A stretch of 64,000 nucleotides of DNA, from assembly GCA_004835665.1 (NCBI GenBank), contig RBKR01000008.1, positions 1,708,566-1,772,565 on the forward strand, written 5' to 3'. The stretch is from Phoma sp. XZ068 (Eukaryota > Ascomycota > Dothideomycetes > Pleosporales > Didymellaceae). The notes under the pieces are model-generated. The model was not told where the DNA came from, did not search any database, and saw only the letters and a list, made by a program, of their open reading frames with translations. Both the position numbers and the translations under genes were made by a program. Within the stretch, counting starts at the first letter, position 1. Every line of letters begins with the position of its first letter. This document shows, piece by piece, positions 45,080-55,270 of this stretch.

Positions 45080-46164
45080 TCAGGGGCTGCGTTGAGAATT
45101 GGCCCATGCCTTATGATGATCTCTCAAGACTTCTGTTGTCGGACGATACGCAATCTTTAGATCCTGTACACTCCTGCTGTTGTCGACCTTATATCCAATG
45201 CCAATGTTTCCTGACACCCATTTCGTGGACATACCCATAAATGGACCGACAGCATATACCATAAGCTTCGGTAGATTCCTGAGTGGAAGGAGACTTGGCT
45301 GCGAGTGAACTGGCCTCATAAAGTTAGCCATCTCGAGTAGGCTAACACTGCGATCGCCAGCAATGATGTATCTGCCCTCTGCAGTCAGCGTCTCTCCAAC
45401 CTTGACGTGCGCTTCAGAGACATCTCGCACATCCGCAATAGGATAATGCAACTCTATAGTACCACTCTTATTCTCGCCCCGATACATTGCCTCCAGCATA
45501 TGGAGAGATCCAGACGCAGACTCAGGCAATAGGGAAGGACCGACGACCAGGCCCGGGTTTACAACCACGAGGTCCCAGCGATGCTGGGTCTTGGCCATCT
45601 TCCAGGCTTCGCGTTCAGCTATGGTCTTTGAGTAGCTGTAGGGGTTGTTTTTGGGAGTACTCGTCTCGTTCCAGTAGATCTCCGAGAGGGTACCATTCTT
45701 GTACTTGAGGATATCAGCGCTATCGCCGTACATTGCTGCGACTAAACGTCGCATCAGTCAGTATAGTGTCAAATAGTGCATGATTTGATTCACTTATTTG
45801 ATGACGTAAGAACAACACGCTTCACACTCTCGGTCTGGTTGAAAGAATCGAGTACAGTCCTAGTGCCTTGTAGAGCCGGCTCGACACAGTCTTTCATCCC
45901 GTATTTGATCTGCTGTGGAACCAAAAACGGCGATGCGATATGATAAACGATATCACAACCTTGGGTTGCCCGGGTGAAGGAACCATTAGGTCGGCTTCGA
46001 AGCCTTCCTGGAAATTGGCTTTGAAGTTCAAACAGCGGTTCACACTTTTTCTGACTCTTTAGACTGCGGACAGTGGTATGAACCTGGTATCCTTTCTCAA
46101 GACGAAGCGTGACCACGTACAGGCCGATGAAGCCTGTTCCACCTGTGACGAGGGCTGTTGGCAT
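45080..46164 (-). pseudogene. DFR-like NAD(P)H reductase with lost splice donor
   Basis: Extended SDR of the dihydroflavonol-reductase / aldehyde-reductase type. Ancestral exons 46164-45798 and 45741-45080 sum to 1029 nt (342 aa, normal size). Motifs: TGGTGFIG (7-14), VYHIASPF, VLTSS, and catalytic Tyr157-x-x-x-Lys161 in NPYSYSK, then VVNPGLVVGPSL. At the exon 1 end the sequence reads TCATCAAATAAGTG where TCATCAG/GTAAGTG would be expected, so the intron now begins AT, not GT. The other intron signals (CTGAC branch, TTTAG acceptor) remain. Either the gene is non-functional or it uses a rare AT-AG or a cryptic donor (gtgaat), which shifts the frame. Retained as a probable recent pseudogene. Confidence 0.75.
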
Positions 46165-46900
46165 GATGGCGGCTCAGCAGATCGTATTTAGCAGATATTG
46201 CCTGCTGTTTTTATGCTATAAGTAGCTTGTCGTCGTTGATGTTCTTCAAATCGTAGTAGGGAATGAGTTGTGCTGCGGAAGTGAATGCGACATGCAGGTC
46301 TATTTATGCACTTTTTACACTGCACAAGCCCTAGCAGAAGCTGTGTACTTATCAATCAATATAAAAGCTTCCTCCGCTTGCACTTTTCCCGTCCCGCTAA
46401 GTCAAAGAGCATAGAGGTTTCCTTACCAGGTGATGCATGAACCACAGGAAATATCAATGCCTATTTGAGGCTATGTTCATAAACACCGTTATCTCCATGC
46501 ACGAAACCGTCAAAAGATTTGGACACGGTTGAATACAGGACCCCGTTGCTAAATCGGACAAACTATTAAGCAGAGGGCTATGTTTGTGTTGCGGCTGTGC
46601 ACCTAGACTTTCATTGGCTTTGCGATGATGTTTCGGCTCTTCTCGTTTACTAATCACAAGAGACCACGTTGCTCTGTCCTCTGCTCTTGCCAAATAGAAA
46701 CCTAGTAGAGTATAGTTTTGTGTATGCTGTCCAGCTCACTGGAGCGACTTTTTTCGTTTCGCAACGCATAACAAACTAACTTTTCCGTACAGATCCTAAG
46801 TGTTCGATCACCAAAGTCGAACTTCTTTGTTGCAATGTATGTAAAGGCAGTTTGTTGCAGTACTTCTGCGCACAGACGATAATAGTACTACCATGAAGTT
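46165..46900. other. Intergenic, no gene seen
   Basis: This is upstream of the DFR-like gene and normal in composition until about 46900, where the extreme AT-rich block begins. Confidence 0.55.
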
Positions 46901-47570
46901 CACTGCCTACAACTAGAATATAACTCTGTACAAACTAGTCTCCCGATCTATACTGCTTGAACGCTACATACTACAAAGTTGCGCCCTATCCCAGGGCCCT
47001 ACTTAGGATCAGCCCTGACCCCAGATAATCTAGTGCTGTAATATACACATTTAACTAGGTTTAATTTGTTATAGGGGGCTTATCCTAGAAGACTTTAGGG
47101 TGCTAGACTAGTTAGGTTCCTACTATCTAATAGCTCTAAAACTTAGATATATTAATTAGTATATTAAGCTGTATATTATTACCTATTTACAGCTCTATAG
47201 CTAATATAGATAATAGTATTAAGGTTTTATATTTATAGTTAGGGTAATAGTTTTTATTATAATACCTTAGACAGCTAGGTTTAGAGTTATTCTAAGATAA
47301 TAACTAGCTATTACTAAAAGTAAAGACGCGTCTATTATATAAGATATAAAGTTATGTCTATAGCCTAATATAGCCTATTTAAACTATTATTTATAGACTA
47401 AGATATAAAATTTAATTATTATTATAACTATCCTATAATTATAGCAGAGAGCTATATTAAGGGCTAGTATTTTAAGTATTTAGTTAAGTATATATTAGCT
47501 GTGTATAAAGAGTATAGATATAGTATTTTACCTAGTTATATTAAGAGCTATATATAGTAGGTGCACCCTA

Positions 47571-47635
47571 CTATTAAGGTTATAAACTAAGTAAAGCTTA
47601 TAAATACTTCTAAGGTTAGTTCTCTAGGATAAGTA
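47571..47635 (+). repeat. 65-nt interspersed repeat, copy 2
   Basis: Same sequence as 39272-39336 apart from two transitions (aacaaag versus agtaaag). It lies 8.3 kb away in the same orientation. Confidence 0.75.
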
Positions 47636-49499
47636 CTAGTATAGAAGAGGTTAGTATAGATACCTAGTAAAACACTATAATAACTATAGGGTTAATAATA
47701 AGTAGTATAGATAGTTAATCTGTCTAGCTTAAGAGTTAGAGTTAAGTTCTAATAATAAAGTTAATTAATAAGGTTAAATATAATACTATAAGGGTAGTGT
47801 TCCTAATTACTATATACTAAGAAGTATCCTATATTTCTTATAATATCCTATAATATCCTATAGAAGGCCCTATAGTTTCTATAAGTAGTTTATAATTTTT
47901 ATAGAATATATATATAGTATTTTATACTATCTTATAATCTTAGTGTAGTTTATTTCTATAGAACTATAGAATATTATATAGTCCTCTTAGCCCTACGCTG
48001 CTAATTTATAACTATAACTTTATTATACTATACCTTCTTTTCTAAGATTATAACACTATTCTCCTCCTTTATAGTTTATATCTTTATAAACTAATAAATA
48101 GTTTTCTAAAGTACCTAAGCTTAATATATAATAGGAACCTAAATTAATAATATTAGATATCTTACTATAGTTGCCTATAAGTACTATATAAAGAAGAACT
48201 TACTTTATAAGATATCTTTATTATATAAGAAGTATAAGAATTATAAATATAATAGAATAAAGAAATATAAGCCTATAGATTTACCTATTTCTAACTTCTC
48301 TAAGATTAATAATAAGATATTATATCTAGAAGAAATAGAAGATAAGGCTACTAAAGCTAAAGAAGCTATAATAGCTACTTTATAGGCTGCTTATACTAAA
48401 TTAAACTAGGTATATAAATAAAAGAAATTCTTAAAGTATTATAAATAGTAATAGTTTAATATAAATACTTAATTTATTAAGAATATAGAGTACCTAGAGT
48501 AATAGGAGTTATTACTTAATAATATTACTATACTTAAGAAAAGGTTAATACCTAGCTTGCTTGTACTAGACTAGGTAATATATTCTCTACTTCTAGATTT
48601 TAATACTACTAATACTAGTATAATAGCTAGTAGTAGTTTATAAGGTTTATTAATAGTTCTTATATATTCTCTAAGTTAGAGTATTCTAACTACTTAACTA
48701 GATATTTGTCCTTATATTCTTTCTTTTAATATTATATTATTTTTTTAACTTCCTACTTAGTTTTTTCTTTAACCTAGTAGTAGAAGTCTTTCTAGATTAG
48801 TATATTAGGATCTACTAGTTCTAGTAGTAATATATAGAATATAAAGTATATTCTAGCATTCTATAGTAGCTTAAGTTAATAGTTTATAGGGCTAATTTAC
48901 CTAGAAATAAAAAATAGTCTAACCTTAATATAATCTAGTTTTTTTATTAGTCTTTATATTTATAAGTTTTTTATAAGAAAATAGACTTTAACCTCTTTTT
49001 TTAGCTAAGGTGCTATTTTTCTTTTCTAATTAATATAAGAGATTGCTTATTATTAAGCTTTATTAATATTTTTAAGTAATTACTAGTATACTTTCTTTAG
49101 TCTTTATACTAAGGTTATTACTAAATCTATTTAGATATTACTATTAAGAGATCTTATAAAGAGATTTAGGTATCTCCTATAATTTATAAAGAATAGTATT
49201 ATACTTATTACTTCTAATAACTTATTATTATATATAATCTATACTATAGGTAATAGTAAGACCTAGTTATCCTATTTCTAGTTACTATATATTCTTAAGT
49301 ATATCTCTATAGTCTAGTTTATTCTTTCTATTTATCTATCTATTTATAGATAATATATAGTTAATAGCTTTTTCTTAGTACTAATAGCTACTATAAGTAT
49401 AGTCTAATAATTTAATATAAATAGCTTATCTTTATTACTAATAATTAATTCTAGTATACTATAGTAATAGATAATTCTATCTAGAAATACTTATGCAAG

Positions 49500-49790
49500 C
49501 TACTCTATAGTATAACTATATTAAAATAGTATTATTTTTACTACTTTAGTAAACCTATCTACTATAATAAAGATTAAGTTATAGGTATATCCTATAATAG
49601 GGTCTTTAGAAATAGGTAGTTATATAATAAAATCTATTATAATATTTATCTATAGTACTATTAGTAGCTTTATTACTTATATTTCTCTATATTTTATATA
49701 TATACTATACTTATTTTACTAGTAATTAGTATAGTTCTTAATAAACTTAGTAATCTAATCCTTTATATAGCTAAACTTATAGTATTATCT
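49500..49790 (-). pseudogene. Ty3/gypsy integrase remnant
   Basis: Conceptual minus-strand translation, reading through stops, gives IKD-stop-ITKFIKNYTNY, NKYSIYIKYREI, then DFII-stop-LPISKDPIIG, then YNLIFIIVDRFTKVVKII. These align in order with the HHCC zinc region, the DFI.gLP.S block and the VDR.TK block of gypsy-type integrases. TGG to TAG, CAG to TAG and Cys to Tyr replacements are all single C-to-T or G-to-A changes, exactly what RIP makes. Confidence 0.8.
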
Positions 49791-49921
49791 AATAAGTTCT
49801 ATTATTTATATTATACTAGAGTGTCTATAAAGTAGGTTATTATAATAATAGCTAATATATATAGAATTAGTAATTTGTGCTATAAATTAGAAAAATTATA
49901 GCCTGTATATAGTCTCTATAT

Positions 49922-50053
49922 TGCAAAAATTGTACTATCTATAATATCTACCTAATTATAAAAATTATAATATCTATAATATCTACCTAATTATAAAAAT
50001 TATAATATCTATAATATCTACCTAATTATAAAAGTTATAATATCTATATATTT
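49922..50053 (+). repeat. 35-nt tandem repeat, about 3.7 copies
   Basis: The unit tataaaaattataatatct + ataatatctacctaat is repeated at 49922, 49957, 49992 and 50027 (the last incomplete). The copies are nearly identical within otherwise scrambled AT-rich DNA. Confidence 0.7.
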
Positions 50054-52872
50054 TACTCTAACTCTATTAAGATAAAGATAATTAACTTTCTATATATAAA
50101 ATTAATACTATATTAAATAAGATCTATATATTAGGGATAGTAATAGATTATAAGATTAACTATTACTGTCCCTTAAACACCCCCTATTCCTTTATAGATA
50201 ACTATATTATAATAGAAAAACTAAGTTTAATCTATCTATACTATATACTAGTAGGTATTCTAGATATATCTAATATAAAGTGTTAGTCCTCTATATAACT
50301 ATATCTATACTATATTAGTACTATCCTAATTATTATAGTTTAAACTTACCTCTTTAAAAGGCTTAGTAGGTTTATACCTTATAGCTTATTAAGCTCTTCT
50401 AGAAATAAAAACTTAGCTAGAGGCTTAGTCTCCTCTATATAGGCAAAGAATAGTAGCTCTATATAGAATACTATAGAAGTAATATCTAAATTATACTCTA
50501 CTAGTATCTTAATCTACTAACTAACTCTAGTCTAAGATAAATACTTCTTTAAAAAGCTATTTACTAATCTAGATAAAAGTATAAAGATAGTAGGTGTCCT
50601 AAAACACCTCTTAAGTATATTCTATTTCTTTCTCTAGTCTAAGAAATTTCTAAAGGTATTCTATAGAGAACTATCTACTTCTTTTATTAGGCGCTAACCT
50701 AGGTCTATTATATATATTATTATAAATAGGTACTCTTTTATAACTATATTATATTATCTCCCTCTAGCCCTAGTACCTTCTTTTTATTACTAAATTTTAC
50801 TCTTAAGCTAAGTATACTCTTTATAAAGAATATCTATTTTCTAGTAATAATATATATAATCTATAATACTATTAATATAGGTTTTCTATATATTAAAAAA
50901 CTTCTCTTAGAAGGCTTTAGTCTTAAGTAATATTAAACCTGCCTTATCTACCTGCTGCTATAGTAGATACTATAAGGTTACTATTTACTATATATTCTAG
51001 ACTATAACTAAATTTTAACTTACTATAGTACTCTTACCTCTAGGTATATTAGAGCTAGTATAAATAATAGCTACTTATTAAAATAACTTTTTCCTATATA
51101 AATTTTGTCTTTTCTAGACTATTATTACTATATACTAGTCTCTAAGAATATCTATAGTTCTAATAGCTATTACTATAGAAATTATCTAAGCTGCTATATA
51201 TATACTAACACTAGGTAGCCTTACTATAAAGTCTTTATACCTTTATTCTCCTTTAAGAATATTATTAGAAGTTTTAGCTTAATTCTAGTCCTAAGTACTT
51301 ATAACTAAAAAAGCTAGGTTTATATTTTATACTAGTGCTTTCTTTATCTAGTATTTTATCTTTTTATTTTTTTCTTTTTTCTTCTTTTAACTAGTAGCTA
51401 CTATTTCCTTAGAGCTATTATAGGCAGCCCTATTAAGAATAGTATTATTATTACTTATATTACTATTAGTAATAACTTAAGAATCTACTTTATTAATATC
51501 TATACTTAGATAATTATAGATATGCTATACTAGGCGTACTAGCTTAGGCTAGTTAATTCTTTTATATATCTATTCTAGAGCTTTATATAGGTCTTAGGCT
51601 ATAAAAGCTTTATACTTTATTTATCTAGATTCTAATATAGTATAAATAGCTAGGTTATATTACTATAGAGTTTAGTATACTATATCTAGCATATATATCT
51701 TCCCCTTATAACTAGTAATATCTTTAGATAGTATTAGTAAAGGTATTATATTTGTTAATAAGAAAGATAAGAGTATATATTTAAAAGATATAAGGTTTAG
51801 TAGGAATAGAGTTAGGTTTTTAGGGGTGCAGCCTAACTTATTACCTAGTCTTACACTAAACTTAATTTAATTTTAAATATATATACCTATCTAAATTATC
51901 TAAATATTATAATTCTCTACCTCTTTTATCTAAAAACTTTATTTTTAGTTTTAAATAGTTATTATTTATTATAGCTACCTTATATTATATTAGAGTAGAC
52001 CTTAATTATAAAGTTATTATATATATTTACTACTATTACTATCTTCTTTCTAGTAGTATTACTACACACTTCTTAAGAAAATATATAAACTATACTATAA
52101 CTACTAAGAGAGCTAAGATTTAGTCCTATATAAACTTACTAAGTAATATTCTATATTAGTAATATAGAGATATTTAACTACTAGATTAGCCCTATAATAT
52201 AATACCTATACTTAAGGTATATTTAGGTTCTCTTAGTTATAAATACTACTTATAAGTCCTTACTAGCAAGAATTCTATAATAAGTAATATAAAAGTATAC
52301 CTATAGACCTATAATATCTTTACTATACTAGAGAAGCTATTATATAAGGCTTTATTATAGTAGTAGAGTTAATACTAGAAAACTATCTCTAGCTAGTAAT
52401 TCTTTATCTAAACAGCAGCAGAGAGAATAAATATAACTACTTTATTTTATATATATAATATATAGACTAATATATTCTTAACTTAAGATAATTCTAATAA
52501 TAAAGGTAATAGTAATAATATAGAACCTACTAATTTAGAAGTAGATCTAATTAACTCTATCTATACTACTATTAAACGCTTTAATACCTAGCTATTAGAA
52601 GCTAAATATATAATATAAGAAGAAGTAAAAATATAGTTAGAATCTATTCTATAAGCAGAATAAAGGCAGATAAACCTATACCTAGAATATACTTAATTCT
52701 AATAGAGTGTAGCAGGCCTTACCTAGGTAGAAGTAGGTAAGTATATATTACTAACTAGCACCCTATAGCTAAAGTATCTATAAGATACTATAAAGAGTAT
52801 AGTTCTTGTCTACTAATATACTATAGTAAATATATTATAATAGGCTTATATCTATATAATATAAGAAAATAT

Positions 52873-53263
52873 ATAGCATGTCCCTAACCCAGATGGGTAG
52901 GCCAACCATTCCAATGGTTGATTTAGGGGTACGGATTTGTTAGGGACCAGGGCTACAGATTTGCCGCGGATATCTTATCATGGGTACGGTTGGTTTTTCT
53001 CCCAACTACGGTCGTTCTGCAACAACAGATTGGATCTGCTTCAAACTTGGACATATGTTTTGCGACAATAACCCGCATTACCTGTGCAAGTTGTAGCGAA
53101 ATCGGCTTTGTAAATCATGGGGGTAGGGTTTAATGTTGTGGTTAGGGTTGCGCTAGCGCGCGGACAACAACTGCATCAACACAGCAGAACATCAACACTG
53201 TAAACACCAACGCAAGAAAGTAACACACTAAATGCACAGCACAGAGCAATTGATTACAGCACA
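52873..53263. other. Boundary between AT-rich block and helicase locus
   Basis: At about 52875 the composition switches within tens of bases from ~75-80% AT to balanced. The stretch has an 8-bp-arm palindrome (caaccatt-cc-aatggttg, 52903-52920), two isolated telomere-like words (gtagggttt, ggttagggtt at 53126-53152) and a gcgctagcgcgcgg CpG-rich palindrome. It carries the 3' flank of the 597-aa gene. Confidence 0.6.
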
Positions 53264-55057
53264 CTATGTGCCTGCAAAAGGCTTACAGAGCTCGATCAAG
53301 GTAAGCTGGCGCATTGCACGGGCGGCCGCAGGGCTGTTTGTAGTCCTTTGGGAGGGCGCAGGCTTGACGCTGTGGTTGTCACCATCTTCGCCGTCTTCCA
53401 GCTCGCTGTCTTCAATCTCCTCCACTTGCGTCGCTGATGTCGGCGTGTTTGCCTCGATCGACAGCGTTGCCTTCTCGCTGATGGATCCGCCAGAGATGCC
53501 TTCTGAGCCTAGCCAGGCGTCCAAGGCCATGCTTGCTTTGTGGGCCACCGGATTCGCCTTCGCAACCAACGTGAGCCAGATGTGCCAGAAGGGGATGCGG
53601 AGATCGTTCTCGACCCACGAGTTGGAGATGATGTCGTGCGGCATCAGGCAGAGCATACCCCAGCCAAGCTGCTTGGCTGCTTCGTACCAGCGGAGCGCTT
53701 GGTGCAGCCGCTTCTTGAATCGCTGACGCTGCTGACGCCCCGACGTAGCGGTGACGGACAGCAGCAGGGCGTCCATGGCCTCGGAGCTGACTTTGCCCCT
53801 GCCGCCTCGGTTCTTGGCATCCCTGCTGCGGGCGACGTCTTGCTCCTTGATCTGGTCCATCCTCTCGGTGTACGCCTTGCCGAGGAAAGCCATGGCCCAG
53901 CGGTACTTGATATGGATGATATCCAGCTCCTGCTCGTAGCGATCGCACAGGCTCCAGGCGGAGGCGAGCGCGCTCTTCGGCACCGTCGAGGCACTGCTCT
54001 TCTGCGACAGCGACCAGCGGGTGCGCGAGGAAGCGGGCGGGCGATCCTCCACGGACTCCTGCGCAAAGGGTGAACCTTGTGTGCGCCAGCTCCGCAGAAA
54101 GGCAGCCGCAGAGGCCTGGGAGGTATTATTGCCGATGGAGCGGGCCTTGTCGAGCATGCCAGAAGCTGTCAGGTAAGGCGCTGGGGCACTGCTGTACAGG
54201 TTGTCGCCATCATCGACCGGCTGCTTGAGGATCCAAGAGATGAACGGCTCATCCTGCCGCGAGATGGAGGCATAGGCACCGTGTTCCCTGCGAGACGCTG
54301 AGTCGGGCGGCGGTACCAACCCAAGGTCCTGTTTCTTCTGCGCTCGTATGAGCTCCAGCTTCCTGGCGCGCTCCCGCTCAGCACGGCGGTTTTTGTTAGA
54401 GACGCTTGTGATCTGGGCGGGTTCCTCCTGTCCAACCTGTCCATGGACGGGCTCTTTGGGGTCCTCGGCCGCCTCGGGTTCGCAGGGCGGCGCAAGCTGC
54501 TCAGGTTCCTCCGCTTCGTCCTCTGCTTCCAGCGGCGTCGCAGGGCTGGGAGGCTCGGTGGCTTGTCGGAGGCGCTTCAACGGCCGCGCTGAGCTGGATG
54601 CAGCAGCACGCTTTGTCGACGGTGGTGGGGAATCGCGGGGCCGCTGCGCTGAAGGGGGTTCCTTCTGGAAGCCGTCGCTCGGGCTGCTGGCAAGATCCTG
54701 CGCTGCAGAGACCAGCCGGGCCCAAGCATCAGCAGGCAGCGCGTCCTCGTCGAGCGTCTCCTTCAACAGCCATATCGCCGACAGCGCGGAGTGGGCGACA
54801 AAGACAGGCTTGCAGACACTCGTCTCGGCCGGAATCAGCCAGCCTGCGCTGTGCGGGCGCAATAGAGCATCACGCTGCGAGTCCGAGACAGTGGCCTTGT
54901 TCCAAAACAGCTTTCGGTAGTCCAGGTTCGGCGGGTCGTATGCGAGCCTGTGGGCAAAGCTCGACTCGCTGGCTAGCGGGAAGCTCCGGGGCCCGCCATC
55001 GAATTGCTCGGCGGCATCTTCCAACGCGGAGATCCAGGGTAGATTAGATGGTGACAT
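53264..55057 (-). CDS. Unknown protein paired with telomeric helicase
   Basis: Single exon, 597 aa, start ATG at 55055-55057. Residues 1-125 look globular (FAHRLAYDPPNLDYRKLFWNK in part, AGWLIPAETS, SALSAIWLLKETL). Residues 130-240 are a Ser/Pro/Glu-rich disordered segment with basic patches (TKRAAASSSARPLKRLRQ), a possible nuclear-localisation signal. Residues 230-260 are a charged helix (RRAERERARKLELIRAQKK). Residues 370-520 are helical and conserved-looking (YRWAMAFLGKAYTERMDQI, ALRWYEAAKQLGWGMLCL, NDLRIPFWHIWLTLVAKANP). The tail is acidic then Ser-rich. I recognise no family. It is GC-rich, intact and divergent from the helicase with 213 bp between start codons. Their shared composition, escape from RIP and position suggest they travel or act together. 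Confidence 0.75.
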   Translation of the reverse strand: MSPSNLPWISALEDAAEQFDGGPRSFPLASESSFAHRLAYDPPNLDYRKLFWNKATVSDSQRDALLRPHSAGWLIPAETSVCKPVFVAHSALSAIWLLKETLDEDALPADAWARLVSAAQDLASSPSDGFQKEPPSAQRPRDSPPPSTKRAAASSSARPLKRLRQATEPPSPATPLEAEDEAEEPEQLAPPCEPEAAEDPKEPVHGQVGQEEPAQITSVSNKNRRAERERARKLELIRAQKKQDLGLVPPPDSASRREHGAYASISRQDEPFISWILKQPVDDGDNLYSSAPAPYLTASGMLDKARSIGNNTSQASAAAFLRSWRTQGSPFAQESVEDRPPASSRTRWSLSQKSSASTVPKSALASAWSLCDRYEQELDIIHIKYRWAMAFLGKAYTERMDQIKEQDVARSRDAKNRGGRGKVSSEAMDALLLSVTATSGRQQRQRFKKRLHQALRWYEAAKQLGWGMLCLMPHDIISNSWVENDLRIPFWHIWLTLVAKANPVAHKASMALDAWLGSEGISGGSISEKATLSIEANTPTSATQVEEIEDSELEDGEDGDNHSVKPAPSQRTTNSPAAARAMRQLTLIELCKPFAGT

Positions 55058-55270
55058 AACTGTTTGTTTGTTGATGTAGGAGATACGGCGGAAGAAGAAG
55101 GATGTTCGTTGGGTTCAGCCCCTGACCAGGGTAACGGACCGAACGGAGATCAGCCCGTACAACATGAGCGGGCGCACAAGCTGGGGTGCGAAACTCAACA
55201 TAATTCAGAGATAAGAGCAGTCGCCTCAAGGAAAAAAAACACACACAGAGGCTCGCAGAGGACCGCTAAC
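55058..55270. promoter_or_regulatory. Shared divergent promoter of helicase and partner gene
   Basis: 213 bp lie between the two ATGs. The helicase frame is open across it but has no ATG before 55271. It holds tttgtttgttgatg beside the partner start, a gggtaacggaccgaacgg segment, and an A8 tract at about 55233-55240 close to the helicase start. Confidence 0.5.

Larger units (their letters stand above)
46900..52872. mobile_element. RIP-degraded AT-rich transposon block
   Basis: About 6 kb with very few CG dinucleotides and no open frame longer than a few dozen codons; TA, tag, cta and tat words dominate. This is the composition left by RIP on repeated DNA. A Ty3/gypsy integrase can be read at 49500-49790 on the minus strand, so at least part is an LTR retrotransposon running right to left, with gag and RT expected toward 50-52 kb. 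On the plus strand, 48290-48660 resembles a ruined coiled-coil ORF (KFLK, LEEIEDKATKAKEAI). The LTRs were not delimited. Confidence 0.75.

Noticed and set aside
53540..54920. Plus-strand ORFs (up to 190 aa) opposite the 597-aa gene.
   Set aside because: They overlap each other in several frames, as expected in GC-rich coding DNA; only the minus frame is long and coherent.
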